Shown: positions 50,806 through 61,359, numbered from the stretch's first letter. The stretch: DNA of 64,000 nt from Moorella humiferrea (GCF_039233145.1 NZ_CP136419.1:1214001-1278000); one strand, 5' to 3'. Translations and numbers: made by a program. Notes: generated by a model from the letters alone, not told the origin.

Positions 50806-51774
50806 TTAGTAATTATTAGCGACCATGAGCTGGTCGATGGTTTCCTTTACTTTGGCTACAGCTTCCGGGTGCCGCATAAGGAGGATATGGGCCCCGGCCT
50901 GCAGCAGAGCCGTAGCCGTAACGGCTTCCCAGAGTATACCCCGTTCCACTTCTTTACCCCAGCCCGGATATTCCTCGACGGAAGCCACCGCTTCCTTGGC
51001 ACGCCAGGCCTCGCTTCCCACTGTACAGATGACGGGCATAGACAGCATTTTATCACCCTGAAGGGCTCCCAGGCGAATGCGTTCCATAATCGAATAGGCG
51101 TATTCAATGCCGTAGCCAAGGCCGCCAATGGAGGGATCGATAACGATGCGATCCAGGCTCAAATTCATTTCGTTGATGAGGATGTTGAGTTGTTTGCAAA
51201 TATTTATATCCAGGGGCGAACGGGCGATGATGCTGTGCTTGTGCACCATACAGGCCGCCGTCAGGGACTTATAATTGTCCTGCTCGGCATTACCCAGGAG
51301 CAAGTTTTCTCCTGCCGCCGCTTCGGCCACGGCTTCTAAAACGTCGTGGTCCTTTTCGACGTCCCCACAGCCGACAACTATCAGAGGCACCCCGACTGCC
51401 TGAAGAACTTCTTTGACGGTGGCCACACACTGTTCTACGCTGTGGTTGGCTCCCTCGGGATCGGCACCGTCGAGCTTTAAATAAATTAAGTCGGCACCGT
51501 AGGCTTCTACACATTTTTGCGCCCAGCGGCCGGGCTCATTTATTACATCTTTGAAAGGTTCCTTTAAAACCTCCGGCCAGTCGGGAACGATATCCTGGAC
51601 TTCCATAGCAATGACGGGACGGCTCACTTCCCCTTCGAAGTGATGGAAAGGCAGGGCGGCGTCGCCGCCGACGGTTATGGTGTGACTTCTGGTGCCTCCT
51701 TGTTCTTTAGTGGCTCCCAGCACAACTTTTTGAACCGTTGCCCGGTTACGCTCACGTAAAATCTGAACGGCCAT
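50806..51774 (-). CDS. acsD: corrinoid/iron-sulfur protein small subunit
   Basis: The 322-residue TIM-barrel protein matches AcsD length and motifs ([49 protein letters not shown]). With AcsC it forms the cobalamin methyl carrier of the pathway. ATG 51774 follows AAAGGAG; a longer frame upstream lacks support. It lies between acsF and acsE. Confidence 0.95.
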   Translation of the reverse strand: MAVQILRERNRATVQKVVLGATKEQGGTRSHTITVGGDAALPFHHFEGEVSRPVIAMEVQDIVPDWPEVLKEPFKDVINEPGRWAQKCVEAYGADLIYLKLDGADPEGANHSVEQCVATVKEVLQAVGVPLIVVGCGDVEKDHDVLEAVAEAAAGENLLLGNAEQDNYKSLTAACMVHKHSIIARSPLDINICKQLNILINEMNLSLDRIVIDPSIGGLGYGIEYAYSIMERIRLGALQGDKMLSMPVICTVGSEAWRAKEAVASVEEYPGWGKEVERGILWEAVTATALLQAGAHILLMRHPEAVAKVKETIDQLMVANNY

Positions 51775-51800
51775 AAAAAGCGCTCCTTTCATTAATAATG

Positions 51801-52550
51801 TTAAATAAGACATTTATTAAGGATAGAAGTAACTGCCTGGACGATGGGCGAATCCGATGGAAGCTCAAATAATGGTCGCCCATGGGCATCAAAGGTAACT
51901 ACTTGTTCGTCATAGGGTACAAAACCGGCCACGGGTAAACCTGTTCGCTCTATTTCTTCTTTTAGGGGACCGGGGTCACCGGTAATTTTGGTTACCACAA
52001 GATACATTTTCGGGATGCCCAGTTGCAATTCTTGCACCAGCTCCCGCACCCTACCGGCCGAGCGGATTCCCCTGACTGAGGCATCGCTAATTACGAAGAG
52101 AAACCCTACGTCTTGGATTATCCGACGGCTGATGTGCTCCAGACCCGCCTCGCTATCAATGATCATATAGTCATAGTTGGCGCTTAAGGTTTCCAGATGT
52201 TTGCGCAAAAGGTCGTTTGGGTAACAGTAACATCCGGGACCCTGGGGACGACCCATGGTCAACAGGTCAAATCCCTTTGTTTCCACCAGGGCTTGGGCCA
52301 GCTGGTACTGGATAAACATGTCCTTGCTCATGCCCTGTGGTACGGTTCGCGGGTTTTTAGTGGCGTCGAGGATGTCGGCGATGACTCTTTCAACCGTCAC
52401 GCCCAGGGCTTCATTTAAATTGGCGTTGGGATCGGCGTCGACGGCCAAAATACTGCCGCGGCGGTTTTCAATCAAATAGCGTATCATCAGGGCGGCGAAG
52501 GTGGTTTTTCCGGTACCCCCTTTACCGGCGACGGCTATGCGGATGGCCAT
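51801..52550 (-). CDS. acsF: CooC-type nickel-insertion ATPase AcsF
   Basis: The 249-residue MinD-like ATPase has the deviant Walker [48 protein letters not shown] (CxC metal motif) and [13 protein letters not shown]. Members such as AcsF/CooC help load nickel into ACS or CODH. Its ATG directly follows the orf7 stop. It is one of two such ATPases in the cluster; the other is upstream of acsA. Confidence 0.93.
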   Translation of the reverse strand: MAIRIAVAGKGGTGKTTFAALMIRYLIENRRGSILAVDADPNANLNEALGVTVERVIADILDATKNPRTVPQGMSKDMFIQYQLAQALVETKGFDLLTMGRPQGPGCYCYPNDLLRKHLETLSANYDYMIIDSEAGLEHISRRIIQDVGFLFVISDASVRGIRSAGRVRELVQELQLGIPKMYLVVTKITGDPGPLKEEIERTGLPVAGFVPYDEQVVTFDAHGRPLFELPSDSPIVQAVTSILNKCLI

Positions 52551-54458
52551 CTATAGCTCCCCCCTTTCCGGAATTGTTTGTTCCGTTACAGAGGGGAAGA
52601 GCTCCAGCTGCGTATGGGGCAGGAACAGGGCCGAAACAAATTCTTCCATAAATAAATTACCTACAGATAACTCTATATAAGTCATTTTTCTGGCCAGTTC
52701 CAGGGCATCCAACCATGCCTGCCTGGAAAGGAGGACCAGCTCGGCGCCTTTCAAAGAAGTGTTGCCGGCAAAAACGTATTTTTCCGCAGGCAGATCGGGT
52801 AGAAGTCCGATTTCAACGGCGTTAGGAATGCTCAAGTAGTTGCCGAAACCGCCAGCAATAATAATTTTATCGATGGCATCCAGTTCGAGGGAAACGGTTT
52901 TAAGCAGACTTTGGATACCAGCGAAAACGGCTCCCTTGGAGCGTATTAGGTTTTTAATATCGGCTGATGTGATTACTATATCTTTGCCGTGGCTGCTTTC
53001 CGCTCCCCAGGCCAGAACAAATTCGTACCCTTCATCGGTAGACCTCAATCTTGGGGTAACTGCCTCCTGGAAATTGCCCGTCCGGTCGATTAGGCCGGCA
53101 CGCCTCAGTTTCGCCAGGCAGTCGATGAGCCCGCTGCCGCAGAGACCTGCCGGTCGGCAGCCGCCGATTATGTCCAGTTCTACTTCAAAGGTTTGGGGAT
53201 CGATGTTGACACCTTCGATTGCTCCCTCCATGGCCCGCATACCGCAGGTTATCCCGCTTCCTTCAAAGGCAGGTCCCGCCGAGCAGGCGCAGGAAATGAG
53301 CCAATCCTTATTCCCCAGAACCATTTCTCCGTTGGTACCGATATCGATAAAGAGCGTCAAATTTTCTTCCATAGCAAGGCGGGTAAAGAGGACGCCAGCA
53401 ACGATATCACCACCGACATAACTGGCTACGCTGGGAAAGACATAAACGGGAGCCAGGGGATTAATGGGCAGACCGATTTCTCCGGCAGTAAGGTCCGGCC
53501 ATTCGTTGGCAGCCGGTATATAGGGTTGGAGGCGTATATACTTAGGATTTACCCCGAGGAGCAAATGGCTCATGATGGTATTGCCGGCGACAGCCGCCAC
53601 CGTAACTTCTGCCGGTGCGATCCCATACTTGTTTAATAAAGAACTCGTTATTTCACTTATTGTAGTAAGGGCAGCTTGACGGAGCTCTTCCAAACCGCCG
53701 GGCTGGCCGGTGGCGTGGATAACGCGCGATATAACGTCATCACCGTATATCGCCTGGCGATTATAGTTGCCGTTTCTACCTATCCGCCGGCCGTTTAATA
53801 GATCGAGGAGGGAAACGACTATCGTAGTAGTTCCCAAATCAACGGCCAGGCCGAAACATCTACCTGTTCCGGCGGGGCTTACCTTTAAAAGCCGACCGTC
53901 TGCCCTGGCTAAAGTGACATCAACATGCCACCCGGCCTGGCGCAGTATCTCCGGCAGGTCCTGCAAGAATTTTAAACTTGCCCTCCCCTCTACCCCTTTT
54001 TCCTTGCGGAGGGTCATTAACAGGCGGTTGAGGTCGCTGTTGTTTTCCTCCAGGGTTGGTTCTTTAAGGTGCAGGGTTGCTATTTCACAGTGGGGATCCA
54101 GGGAATAGGAAGCCGGTAAATCAGCCAACCCGTCCTGCAGCCGCCCTTTGTCCTGGAGGAGCACCTGATGTTTACCGAGTAAAGAAATTGGCGGGACTTC
54201 AACGATAACGTCGCCCTCGATAATCGTCTGACAGGCCAGGAAATAACCTTCTTCCCGTGCTTCTGCCGAAAGATGTCCGCCTTTAAAGTGAATCTGTCCT
54301 TCCTTAACCTTGATAAGGCAACGTCCACAGGTTCCGGCACCGCCGCAAGTGCTTTTTATGGGTATGCCGGCTTTTTGGGCCGCCTCCAGGACGTTAGTTC
54401 CTTTGTCTACCTGCACGGCGATGTTGTCTGGCATAAAAGTAACGGTATACTGATTCAC
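52551..54458 (-). CDS. reductive activator of the corrinoid protein (RACo, Orf7)
   Basis: The 635-residue protein has an N-terminal [2Fe-2S] ferredoxin (STCGGAGTCGRCLIKV, later LACQ) and a large DUF4445/ASKHA ATPase part (AVDLGTTTIVVSLLDL, FIDIGTNGEMVLG, CGSGLIDCLAKL, IIAGGFGNYLS). Such proteins use ATP to re-reduce inactive Co(II) in the corrinoid protein. GTG 54458 follows GGGAAGAAGCCA. Its position inside the acs operon agrees. Confidence 0.93.
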   Translation of the reverse strand: MNQYTVTFMPDNIAVQVDKGTNVLEAAQKAGIPIKSTCGGAGTCGRCLIKVKEGQIHFKGGHLSAEAREEGYFLACQTIIEGDVIVEVPPISLLGKHQVLLQDKGRLQDGLADLPASYSLDPHCEIATLHLKEPTLEENNSDLNRLLMTLRKEKGVEGRASLKFLQDLPEILRQAGWHVDVTLARADGRLLKVSPAGTGRCFGLAVDLGTTTIVVSLLDLLNGRRIGRNGNYNRQAIYGDDVISRVIHATGQPGGLEELRQAALTTISEITSSLLNKYGIAPAEVTVAAVAGNTIMSHLLLGVNPKYIRLQPYIPAANEWPDLTAGEIGLPINPLAPVYVFPSVASYVGGDIVAGVLFTRLAMEENLTLFIDIGTNGEMVLGNKDWLISCACSAGPAFEGSGITCGMRAMEGAIEGVNIDPQTFEVELDIIGGCRPAGLCGSGLIDCLAKLRRAGLIDRTGNFQEAVTPRLRSTDEGYEFVLAWGAESSHGKDIVITSADIKNLIRSKGAVFAGIQSLLKTVSLELDAIDKIIIAGGFGNYLSIPNAVEIGLLPDLPAEKYVFAGNTSLKGAELVLLSRQAWLDALELARKMTYIELSVGNLFMEEFVSALFLPHTQLELFPSVTEQTIPERGEL

Positions 54459-54496
54459 TGGCTTCTTCCCTTTCCTTTTGTTATTACTTAATGCTT

Positions 54497-55837
54497 TTAG
54501 GAGGCAAGGTGGGCCCGGGCAAAGGCTATAATCCCGCTCGCTTCCCGAGGACCGACTAATACCTCCCAACCCGTCAGATCTTCCAGCTTGCCCTTGAGGA
54601 CGGCTACAGCTCCGGGGATAATAATGCGCCGATGTTTAACCTTATTTTCCAACCCGACCTTTTTCATGACGGAGGCGATTTTCTCTGCTTCAAACTTGCC
54701 GTCAGCGTAGGCTGTTAATACGGACAGGCCGTCGGTATCTACCGACAGCAGGTAGCTGGGTATTTTTGTGCTTTCGATTTCCCCTGCTACGGAGTAATAG
54801 GTTAGCGAGAAGTTGGTAGTCACATAAACGGGAGAATTTTCATTGACGGCTCCGATTTCATTGAGCTTTTCTTCAACCCGGATAGGCACCTGCGGATCGG
54901 TATAGAGGTTCTGGCGCCAGGAAAGGAGGGGCAGCAGGTGCTCTTTGGCTGCAGTCCGTAAAACTATGAGGCTCGCATACTTACAGATATAATTTGTAGC
55001 CTGGAGGATTTCCGCCAGGGGATCGCCTGCCGTCGTTAGGGCAATAATGGGATAACCGAAGGAACGGAAACGTTTTTTAATGGCCAGGCGTCGGATTTGG
55101 GTAAAATCGGCTATGGCGCGGGATGTTTCCCTGGCCCCCGGATCGAGGATCAGTTGTTTGTGACCCAGGGCTACGATTTTATCAACCAGTCCGGCCAACT
55201 CTTCCAGGCCGTTGCCATATACCGCCAGGGGACAATTGAAATCTTTGGCCAGGCTTACCATGGCCTCATAATTGTCTAAATTTGCGGCGTATAACAACGG
55301 CCTGCGGTCGGCGACTTCCATCAGGGCTGGCTTCATTGTTTCCGCATCGTCGGCCATAAGGATGATATTTAACTGGGTGGCGCCCGCCACACGGTTAACG
55401 GCAGTTTTAAAGGCGGCCGCATCGGCGGCTTCGTGGCGGACGGCAATGGCCTGGATGGTATAATGCTGTCCCACACGATCGAACTGAAGTTCATTGATGG
55501 CGGAAACTTTGGCTAATAATTCTTCCTCGCTTAGATTATCGCTTACCTGGACGGCGATGGCCGTTTCATGGTAAAAACGCTTATCATGGCGGAATAATTC
55601 AGTTTCATCCCCCATTTCTACCGCCGACGCACCGCTTCCCAAAATTACCTTGGCTATGGGTGGAGCGGCAGCGGCATTAAGGGCCTCGCGGGCGGCATCA
55701 GAAACGTAAGGGCAAGAGTCAAGACTGGCTTTGCCTGCTGCCAGATTCATGGCAAAGGCCAGGCAGGTCGGCGTACCGCATTCACCACAATTTTTTTTAG
55801 GCAGCTGCTTATAAATTTCCAATCCCGTTAAAGCCAT
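54497..55837 (-). CDS. acsC: corrinoid/iron-sulfur protein large subunit
   Basis: The 446-residue protein starts with the [4Fe-4S] domain (LPKKNCGECGTPTCLAFAMN, later CPYV), then a TIM barrel and a C-terminal corrinoid-binding domain ending GWEVLVGPREASGIIAF. It carries the methyl group to ACS. A 90-base gap with a strong hairpin separates it from acsB. Confidence 0.96.
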   Translation of the reverse strand: MALTGLEIYKQLPKKNCGECGTPTCLAFAMNLAAGKASLDSCPYVSDAAREALNAAAAPPIAKVILGSGASAVEMGDETELFRHDKRFYHETAIAVQVSDNLSEEELLAKVSAINELQFDRVGQHYTIQAIAVRHEAADAAAFKTAVNRVAGATQLNIILMADDAETMKPALMEVADRRPLLYAANLDNYEAMVSLAKDFNCPLAVYGNGLEELAGLVDKIVALGHKQLILDPGARETSRAIADFTQIRRLAIKKRFRSFGYPIIALTTAGDPLAEILQATNYICKYASLIVLRTAAKEHLLPLLSWRQNLYTDPQVPIRVEEKLNEIGAVNENSPVYVTTNFSLTYYSVAGEIESTKIPSYLLSVDTDGLSVLTAYADGKFEAEKIASVMKKVGLENKVKHRRIIIPGAVAVLKGKLEDLTGWEVLVGPREASGIIAFARAHLAS

Positions 55838-55876
55838 AACTGCTAACTCCCTTCCTTAAACAAAATAATTATTCCG

Positions 55877-55915
55877 GGCCGGGCATATGAGACGGGGGAA
55901 GGCATATACCCGGCC
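55877..55915. other. intercistronic hairpin between acsB and acsC
   Basis: Thirteen-base arms GGCCGGGTATATG/CATATGCCCGGCC on the minus strand (one wobble) around a 13-base loop, without a clean T-run. It may protect the acsAB RNA end or tune the ratio of ACS to corrinoid protein. Confidence 0.65.
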
Positions 55916-55927
55916 TATTTAACAGAG

Positions 55928-58117
55928 TTAGATAATAGGCTCCATACTCAAAGCGGGATGGCCTACCTCTTCCAGGTAAGGCAGTATTTCATCAACGGTG
56001 GTACCGATGGTTTCATCGGCGATTTTATCGATGAAATCTTCGCCCAGCCCTTCTTCAATACTGCGCTGGATAAAGTCCTCACGGAGGAAATCCTTTAAAG
56101 CCTTGGGCATCCACACAATACGGGCAATGCCCCCGTCGGCCTTGATGAATTTTTTACTGATAATATAGGTGCGGCCGATTCCCATGAAGCCCGGGGTTTG
56201 AACACCGCCGCCTATCATCCCGGCCAGGGTGGAGAACGTCATGCCGGACGGTGTCATCCCGGTGTGATCTCGGGTGGTAATCATAATGCCGTTGCACTCC
56301 GGCACCACGGCCATAATGGCCTCAAAGCAACCGCAGGAGGTCATGGGATTCTCCATGAGGGTATACAGACAAACCTGTTCCAGGGTGCGGTTGGAAGCCG
56401 TGTAAAGGTAGTCGTTGACGCTCTTCCAAATACCCTTAATTGGATCTATCTCTCCCTCCTTGGGTATTGGTTGATTGGGCCCGGCGTGGTTGATTTCATA
56501 AGAAGCTTTAGCGTCCAGCCAGCTGACGGCGCCGCATAACCCCACCCTCTCCGGGGTAACAATACAGACATGATTGGGGGCGAAGGATTGGCACAGGACG
56601 CAGGAATAGAATGTATCTACCGCTTCGTCCGTCAGGCCGCGCATGCGGTCGTCACGCTCTTTGTATTTTTCCAGGGCCAGGGCCAGGTATTCCTTTACTT
56701 TTGTTTCTTCAGTAAAAATGGTCACCTGCACCCGGTCGACGATGGCTGGAAATTCTTCTTTCATTTTGGCTACCAGGATTTCCCCATAATGCTTGAAACG
56801 GAACCCTTTGGCCACGGCATCTTTACTTACCCGCAGCCAGTTGATGTTGCGCTGGCCGGTGTGCCAAAGACCTTCGCCGTAGTTGATGAAATCGTGGATC
56901 CGCCGCTCCAAGACACCTTCAAAGTCGGTTTGCATTTTACGACCGTATATATCCACCAGGATTCCCAGGGGTAAAACACTGCCTTCCGGTACTTGGTCGA
57001 TGTCTGGTCCGATGAGTTCAATTTTACCGTCGGTAATTTCTCCTTCAGGAACAGTACGTACCAATTCAAAGGCCGGGCTGCGGTTACCCCCCATCTCTAC
57101 ATACATATCGCCCTTGCGGATACTCTCACCCTCAAAGGCCGGGCCGAAGTTGATGGGCAAATCGAGTTTAATCTTGGTGAGCTTAATTCCCCTGGTCTCC
57201 ATGGCGATCTGTACTATTTTATCATAGTCTTCGACACTGAAGAACCAATCGGGGATCTGCTTGTCTTCTGGCAAAGGCTGGTCGGTAATTACCGGGAAGC
57301 CGGTGAAAATGGCGCCGAAGGCCGCCGCCGTTTTTACCATATCGTGCTCGCCCAAATAAAGGACGAAGGCACGAATGCGGCGCCTCTGATAGTCACGCTG
57401 CTCATCGCGCAGGCCCGGCGTCACTCCGCCGAACATCATTCCGGCCCGCAGGGCGTAATTGGCGGCATGGACTATTTGGGTGAAATTGCCTAGGGGATAG
57501 GCTATATAATCAACCCCCAACTTGACGTTTTCTTCCAGCAACTGTTCTACAGCTTCATCGCAGATGAATAGCATGAAACCCATGCCCATAAGATCCTTGA
57601 CGATCTTCGCCAGGGCTTTCGAATCCCTGGCACGTCCCATTATAATGGCCTCACCGGGGATGGTCCAGTCCACCATTTTAATGCCGTAACGACGGACAAC
57701 GGGATCGCCGATAAAGCCGGTCCACGGCTCCGGGAGTAATGGTTCTTCCGGTTTATACTTTAAATAACGCAGTGCTTCGATGATTTCCGCCGCATACCAG
57801 GTGGCTTCTCCGGCCAAACGGGCATTTTCGAAATTAAGCACCGGGCTGATTTGGGCTCGTTTGCGATTGAGGATGGGCGGCAGGTCGCCCAGTTTCCGGA
57901 CTTCTTCTCCGCTGTAGCAGCGGATAACGGGCAAAAAATAAGCTGTATCGGGATATCCGACGGGATGGTCGGGACCATAGGTGCGGATTGCCTGATTTAA
58001 AAGGATCTCGGCATAGCTGGTAGCGGTGATGGCTCCATGATAAACTTCACGGAAAAGGGCAACGGGTTCTTTGCCCGCGGGTATGGCACCTTCAAAGATT
58101 TTATCAAAATCGCTCAT
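55928..58117 (-). CDS. acsB: acetyl-CoA synthase (CODH/ACS alpha subunit)
   Basis: The 729-residue protein is full-length ACS. The A-cluster cysteines are visible: CVLCQSFAPNHVC, RVGLCGAVSWLD and NPMTSCGCFEA (binding the [4Fe-4S] and the two nickels). It joins CO, methyl and CoA to acetyl-CoA. The ATG follows GAGGCTCAGACCG. It is 15 bases after acsA. Confidence 0.98.
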   Translation of the reverse strand: MSDFDKIFEGAIPAGKEPVALFREVYHGAITATSYAEILLNQAIRTYGPDHPVGYPDTAYFLPVIRCYSGEEVRKLGDLPPILNRKRAQISPVLNFENARLAGEATWYAAEIIEALRYLKYKPEEPLLPEPWTGFIGDPVVRRYGIKMVDWTIPGEAIIMGRARDSKALAKIVKDLMGMGFMLFICDEAVEQLLEENVKLGVDYIAYPLGNFTQIVHAANYALRAGMMFGGVTPGLRDEQRDYQRRRIRAFVLYLGEHDMVKTAAAFGAIFTGFPVITDQPLPEDKQIPDWFFSVEDYDKIVQIAMETRGIKLTKIKLDLPINFGPAFEGESIRKGDMYVEMGGNRSPAFELVRTVPEGEITDGKIELIGPDIDQVPEGSVLPLGILVDIYGRKMQTDFEGVLERRIHDFINYGEGLWHTGQRNINWLRVSKDAVAKGFRFKHYGEILVAKMKEEFPAIVDRVQVTIFTEETKVKEYLALALEKYKERDDRMRGLTDEAVDTFYSCVLCQSFAPNHVCIVTPERVGLCGAVSWLDAKASYEINHAGPNQPIPKEGEIDPIKGIWKSVNDYLYTASNRTLEQVCLYTLMENPMTSCGCFEAIMAVVPECNGIMITTRDHTGMTPSGMTFSTLAGMIGGGVQTPGFMGIGRTYIISKKFIKADGGIARIVWMPKALKDFLREDFIQRSIEEGLGEDFIDKIADETIGTTVDEILPYLEEVGHPALSMEPII

Positions 58118-58132
58118 CGGTCTGAGCCTCCT

Positions 58133-60157
58133 TTAATAACCCTGGCAGAGTTTTGTATCATAACGTTCGGCAACATTTTTGTGTACGCCAAGTTTCCAGG
58201 TACGGTACTCCAGGGCATCGAGGATCTTCCTGGCCGCCACATATGGGTCCATTTCAAAGATAAAGTAACCACCGTAAACGTCGCTGGCAATTTGCGTCAG
58301 TATGCTGTAAATGAGATCGCTTCCTTCTACCGGGGGCATGTTGCCCACATGGGTAGGTACGCCCAGGGCTACCCACCAGGTGCCGATGGCTACCGCCTTA
58401 CCGCTCATTGCTTCCGGCGCCGAGGCAACAAAGGGGACCTTCGGCGTATCAACGCCCAAATCGTCGGCCATGGCCATTAAGAGATCGCCGGCCCGGGAAT
58501 TATCTACGCATGACCCCATATGGAAGACTGGCGGTAGTCCCCTTTCAATATTGGCCGCTTTGCTCAGACGGTTCAAGAAAGACTTAAGGCCGTCACCGCA
58601 ATAAGTTTCGACATTGGCCGGATCCATTAGACCGGCTTTGGCCGCTCCCTGGGCCGAACATCCGGTGGCGATTACAAACACGTTATTCTTTAACAGTTCT
58701 TTTATGACAATTAGGTGCGAGTTATCCTGGAAGCCTTTCAGGTTGTTACAACCGCATATAAGGGCCACTCCGGCCAGCTCACCGTCAAGGATGGCCTTGT
58801 TGAGGACACGGATCGGATTTTCGGCGTCCTGGGTGGCTAAAAGCTGTTTTAGGGCCTCCAGGCTCCAACCGGCAACCACCTTATTTTTAATCTGGGGGAT
58901 AAAGACGGGACGGTTACTTTCCTTGCGTTCTTTAAAAGCTTCAATGGCCATGCGAATGGCAGTCCGGGCATTATCCATTGCCGTGGCCGTCTGGTAGTCG
59001 AGGTGATAGGCGCCGGGAATCTTGGCGTTATCGGCTGTTGTGATAATCCGCGTATGATAACATTCTGCTACGGCACTGATGGAGGGCATAATACACTGGA
59101 CGTCTACGCACATGGCGTCAATGGCACCGGTACAGATGGCCAGTTCCTGGGAGGCAAAGGAGGTGACCAGAGGTATACCCTGGCGCATTAAAACCTCGTT
59201 ACCGGTGCAGCAAATGCCTACCAGGTTGATTCCTTTGGCCCCGGCGGCCCTGGCTTCTTCCTCCATTTCCCTGGCCGCCTGGACGATGATTTCGCTGAGC
59301 AAAGGATTATGTCCGTGCAGGACAAAGTTTACCTGATCCGGGTCCAGTACACCCATATTGGCTTCGCTTACGACCGGTTGGGGGGTACCGAAAAGGATAT
59401 CGGAAAAATCGGTGGCAATATGTTCGCCGGTATAATCGGCCAGGGCCACGCGAATGGCGCTGAATATCAGGTTAACGGGATCGTTGTCCATACCCATATG
59501 GGCCTGGTTGACCAGTTCGGAGATAGAAGCATGTATACCATAGGGGACAACGTTATGGGTACGGAATTTTTCCCGACGGCCCTCGGTGATGGTAGTCATC
59601 AGCCATGTAGCTTCGCCTTCGCCTTTTAGGCGCCGGAAATCTTCCAGAGCTTTTTCGCCGAGTTCTTCGGCAAGCTCCATAACGCCTTTGCCTTCCACTT
59701 CAAGCCCTACGCGCCGGCAGACTTCCTTAAGTTTTTCTTCGTCTTTAACCGAATAATCCTTGGTCTTTCCCCTGGCCATCTCTACTAAAGCGTGGGCAAT
59801 GTGATTACCGTGTTCACTGTGAGCCGCGGCACCGGTAAGAAGCATTAAACCTACGTTGCGGGCTACGATGGTCCACACGGAGGCGCCGCAGATGCCGCGA
59901 CTGCCAGGCCCATCGCTGGCTTTTATACGACAGGGCCCCGCCATACAAAACCGGCAGCAAACACCTTCGTACCCTATTTTGCACTGGGGCTGCTGGGCGA
60001 CAAAGCGATCAAAGGCGGTAATCACCTTGTCTTCTCTGCTTTTAGCCAGCATCTCCAGGGCGGCCGGATCGACGGTGCGCTCCCTGCTTTTGGGTTCCAT
60101 GACCCGCGGGGCCCCAGAAGGCCTGGATGTATGGGTTAAATCGCGAAACCGGGGCAT
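58133..60157 (-). CDS. acsA: carbon monoxide dehydrogenase (CODH/ACS beta subunit)
   Basis: The 674-residue Ni-Fe-S enzyme has the N-terminal B/D-cluster cysteines (QCKIGYEGVCCRFCMAGPC), HSEHGNHIAHAL and NEVLMRQGIPL. C-cluster ligands lie in GCNNLKGFQDN, ATGCSAQGAAKAG and FHMGSCVDNSRA. It reduces CO2 to CO for ACS. It lies 5 bases after cooC. Confidence 0.98.
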   Translation of the reverse strand: MPRFRDLTHTSRPSGAPRVMEPKSRERTVDPAALEMLAKSREDKVITAFDRFVAQQPQCKIGYEGVCCRFCMAGPCRIKASDGPGSRGICGASVWTIVARNVGLMLLTGAAAHSEHGNHIAHALVEMARGKTKDYSVKDEEKLKEVCRRVGLEVEGKGVMELAEELGEKALEDFRRLKGEGEATWLMTTITEGRREKFRTHNVVPYGIHASISELVNQAHMGMDNDPVNLIFSAIRVALADYTGEHIATDFSDILFGTPQPVVSEANMGVLDPDQVNFVLHGHNPLLSEIIVQAAREMEEEARAAGAKGINLVGICCTGNEVLMRQGIPLVTSFASQELAICTGAIDAMCVDVQCIMPSISAVAECYHTRIITTADNAKIPGAYHLDYQTATAMDNARTAIRMAIEAFKERKESNRPVFIPQIKNKVVAGWSLEALKQLLATQDAENPIRVLNKAILDGELAGVALICGCNNLKGFQDNSHLIVIKELLKNNVFVIATGCSAQGAAKAGLMDPANVETYCGDGLKSFLNRLSKAANIERGLPPVFHMGSCVDNSRAGDLLMAMADDLGVDTPKVPFVASAPEAMSGKAVAIGTWWVALGVPTHVGNMPPVEGSDLIYSILTQIASDVYGGYFIFEMDPYVAARKILDALEYRTWKLGVHKNVAERYDTKLCQGY

Positions 60158-60162
60158 AAAAC

Positions 60163-60981
60163 TTACCTCCTTGGCATATAGTTCTCGTTAAATTGCACGG
60201 GGGAACTCCGGTTCTCCCCTTTATGCCCAGGTGACATCAGGCTTAACAACTCAACGGCCAGATCGTCAATATTTGACGGAATAAGGGGTTCTTCGTTTAT
60301 GCCGATTGCCCGGTCTAAAATTTCAGATTGAAAAGGAATTAAGGCAACAACATCCTCCGGAGGAAGATGTTCAAGGATAAACTCTTCATCCCTGGGACGG
60401 CGTATTTTGTTGCCGACAAATTTTATCCGTTTTATTCCGAGTTCGCCTGCCAATTTTTGAACGACCCGTGCTGTCTGGATGCTTACTAAAGTCGGTTCAG
60501 TTATAATTAACATGATATCTACGCCGCGCGCCGTACCTCTGGTTAAGTGCTCGATGCCCGCACCCATGTCGAGAACTACCATTTCTTTACGTTTGAGGAT
60601 TAGGGAGTTTATCATGGCATTCAAGACGGCATTTTCGCGGCAGTAACAGGTAGAACCACCGGGTTTAATGGCTCCCATTTTCAAAAAAAGGATATTTCCC
60701 CTTTTAATGGTATATTCGTCCATAAAACCATCAACATCAGGATTTAAGGAAAAAAAGGCGCCATCACCGCCGGTACGTGCGGCTATCAATTCCCGCATGT
60801 CGACGACGGGTTTAAGGAGACCCAAACTTTCTTCCGGGAGGCCCAGGACCATACCCAGACTGGTGTCGGGGTCGGCATCGACGGCGTAAACCACGTAACC
60901 TTCCCTGGCGAAAAAATTTATTAAAGCGGCGGCTATGGTTGTCTTTCCGACACCGCCCTTCCCGGAAATTGCTAATTTCAT
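60163..60981 (-). CDS. cooC: CooC-type nickel-insertion ATPase
   Basis: The 272-residue ATPase has LAISGKGGVGKTTIAAALI (deviant Walker A with the signature Lys), VDADPDTSLGMVLG, GGSTCYCRENAVLN (CxC) and LDMGAGIEHLTRG. It matures CODH by nickel delivery. It is the first gene of the cluster, 5 bases before acsA, behind a leader of about 270 bases. Confidence 0.95.
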   Translation of the reverse strand: MKLAISGKGGVGKTTIAAALINFFAREGYVVYAVDADPDTSLGMVLGLPEESLGLLKPVVDMRELIAARTGGDGAFFSLNPDVDGFMDEYTIKRGNILFLKMGAIKPGGSTCYCRENAVLNAMINSLILKRKEMVVLDMGAGIEHLTRGTARGVDIMLIITEPTLVSIQTARVVQKLAGELGIKRIKFVGNKIRRPRDEEFILEHLPPEDVVALIPFQSEILDRAIGINEEPLIPSNIDDLAVELLSLMSPGHKGENRSSPVQFNENYMPRR

Positions 60982-61262
60982 TTATGCATCCCTCGATTCA
61001 TAAAAATGAACATACATTTTTCCGACTACATTAGTGAAGTTCTACACAAAGTTTATTTTTCCTGCTAAAGTTTTTCCTTGTTAAGGTTTAAATTTTGTAC
61101 TAAAAACCTGCAACAACGGCAAATCGTTAAAAATTTTACCATTCAACCCTTTGTTTTGTCCGTTTAACCAGTATTATAAACTATTTGACGTAAAAATGGA
61201 ATAATTTTTGTTAATTATGAATGTGCTCACAATACGATACCCTCTTTTCTAGTTTTTGATAA

Positions 61263-61291
61263 ATCTTAACGGCAAGCAGGAAGGGTGTCAA
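61263..61291 (-). promoter_or_regulatory. main promoter of the cooC-acs cluster
   Basis: TTGACA, 17 bases, TAAGAT on the minus strand. The leader (about 60982-61257) is long and A/T-rich. It holds a second TATAAT (61173-61178, poor -35) and a TGTGAGCACA palindrome (61222-61231) but no riboswitch I recognise. Confidence 0.7.
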
Positions 61292-61359
61292 TAATCACGG
61301 CTATTAAAAAGTTTTTGTGGATCGATAATAAAAATTTATACATGCAATGTTTTATAAGG

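Noticed and set aside
60982-61017. Eleven-codon ORF whose TAA is followed directly by the cooC ATG
   Set aside because: Weak ribosome binding site and no attenuation structure; kept only as a remark in the leader finding.
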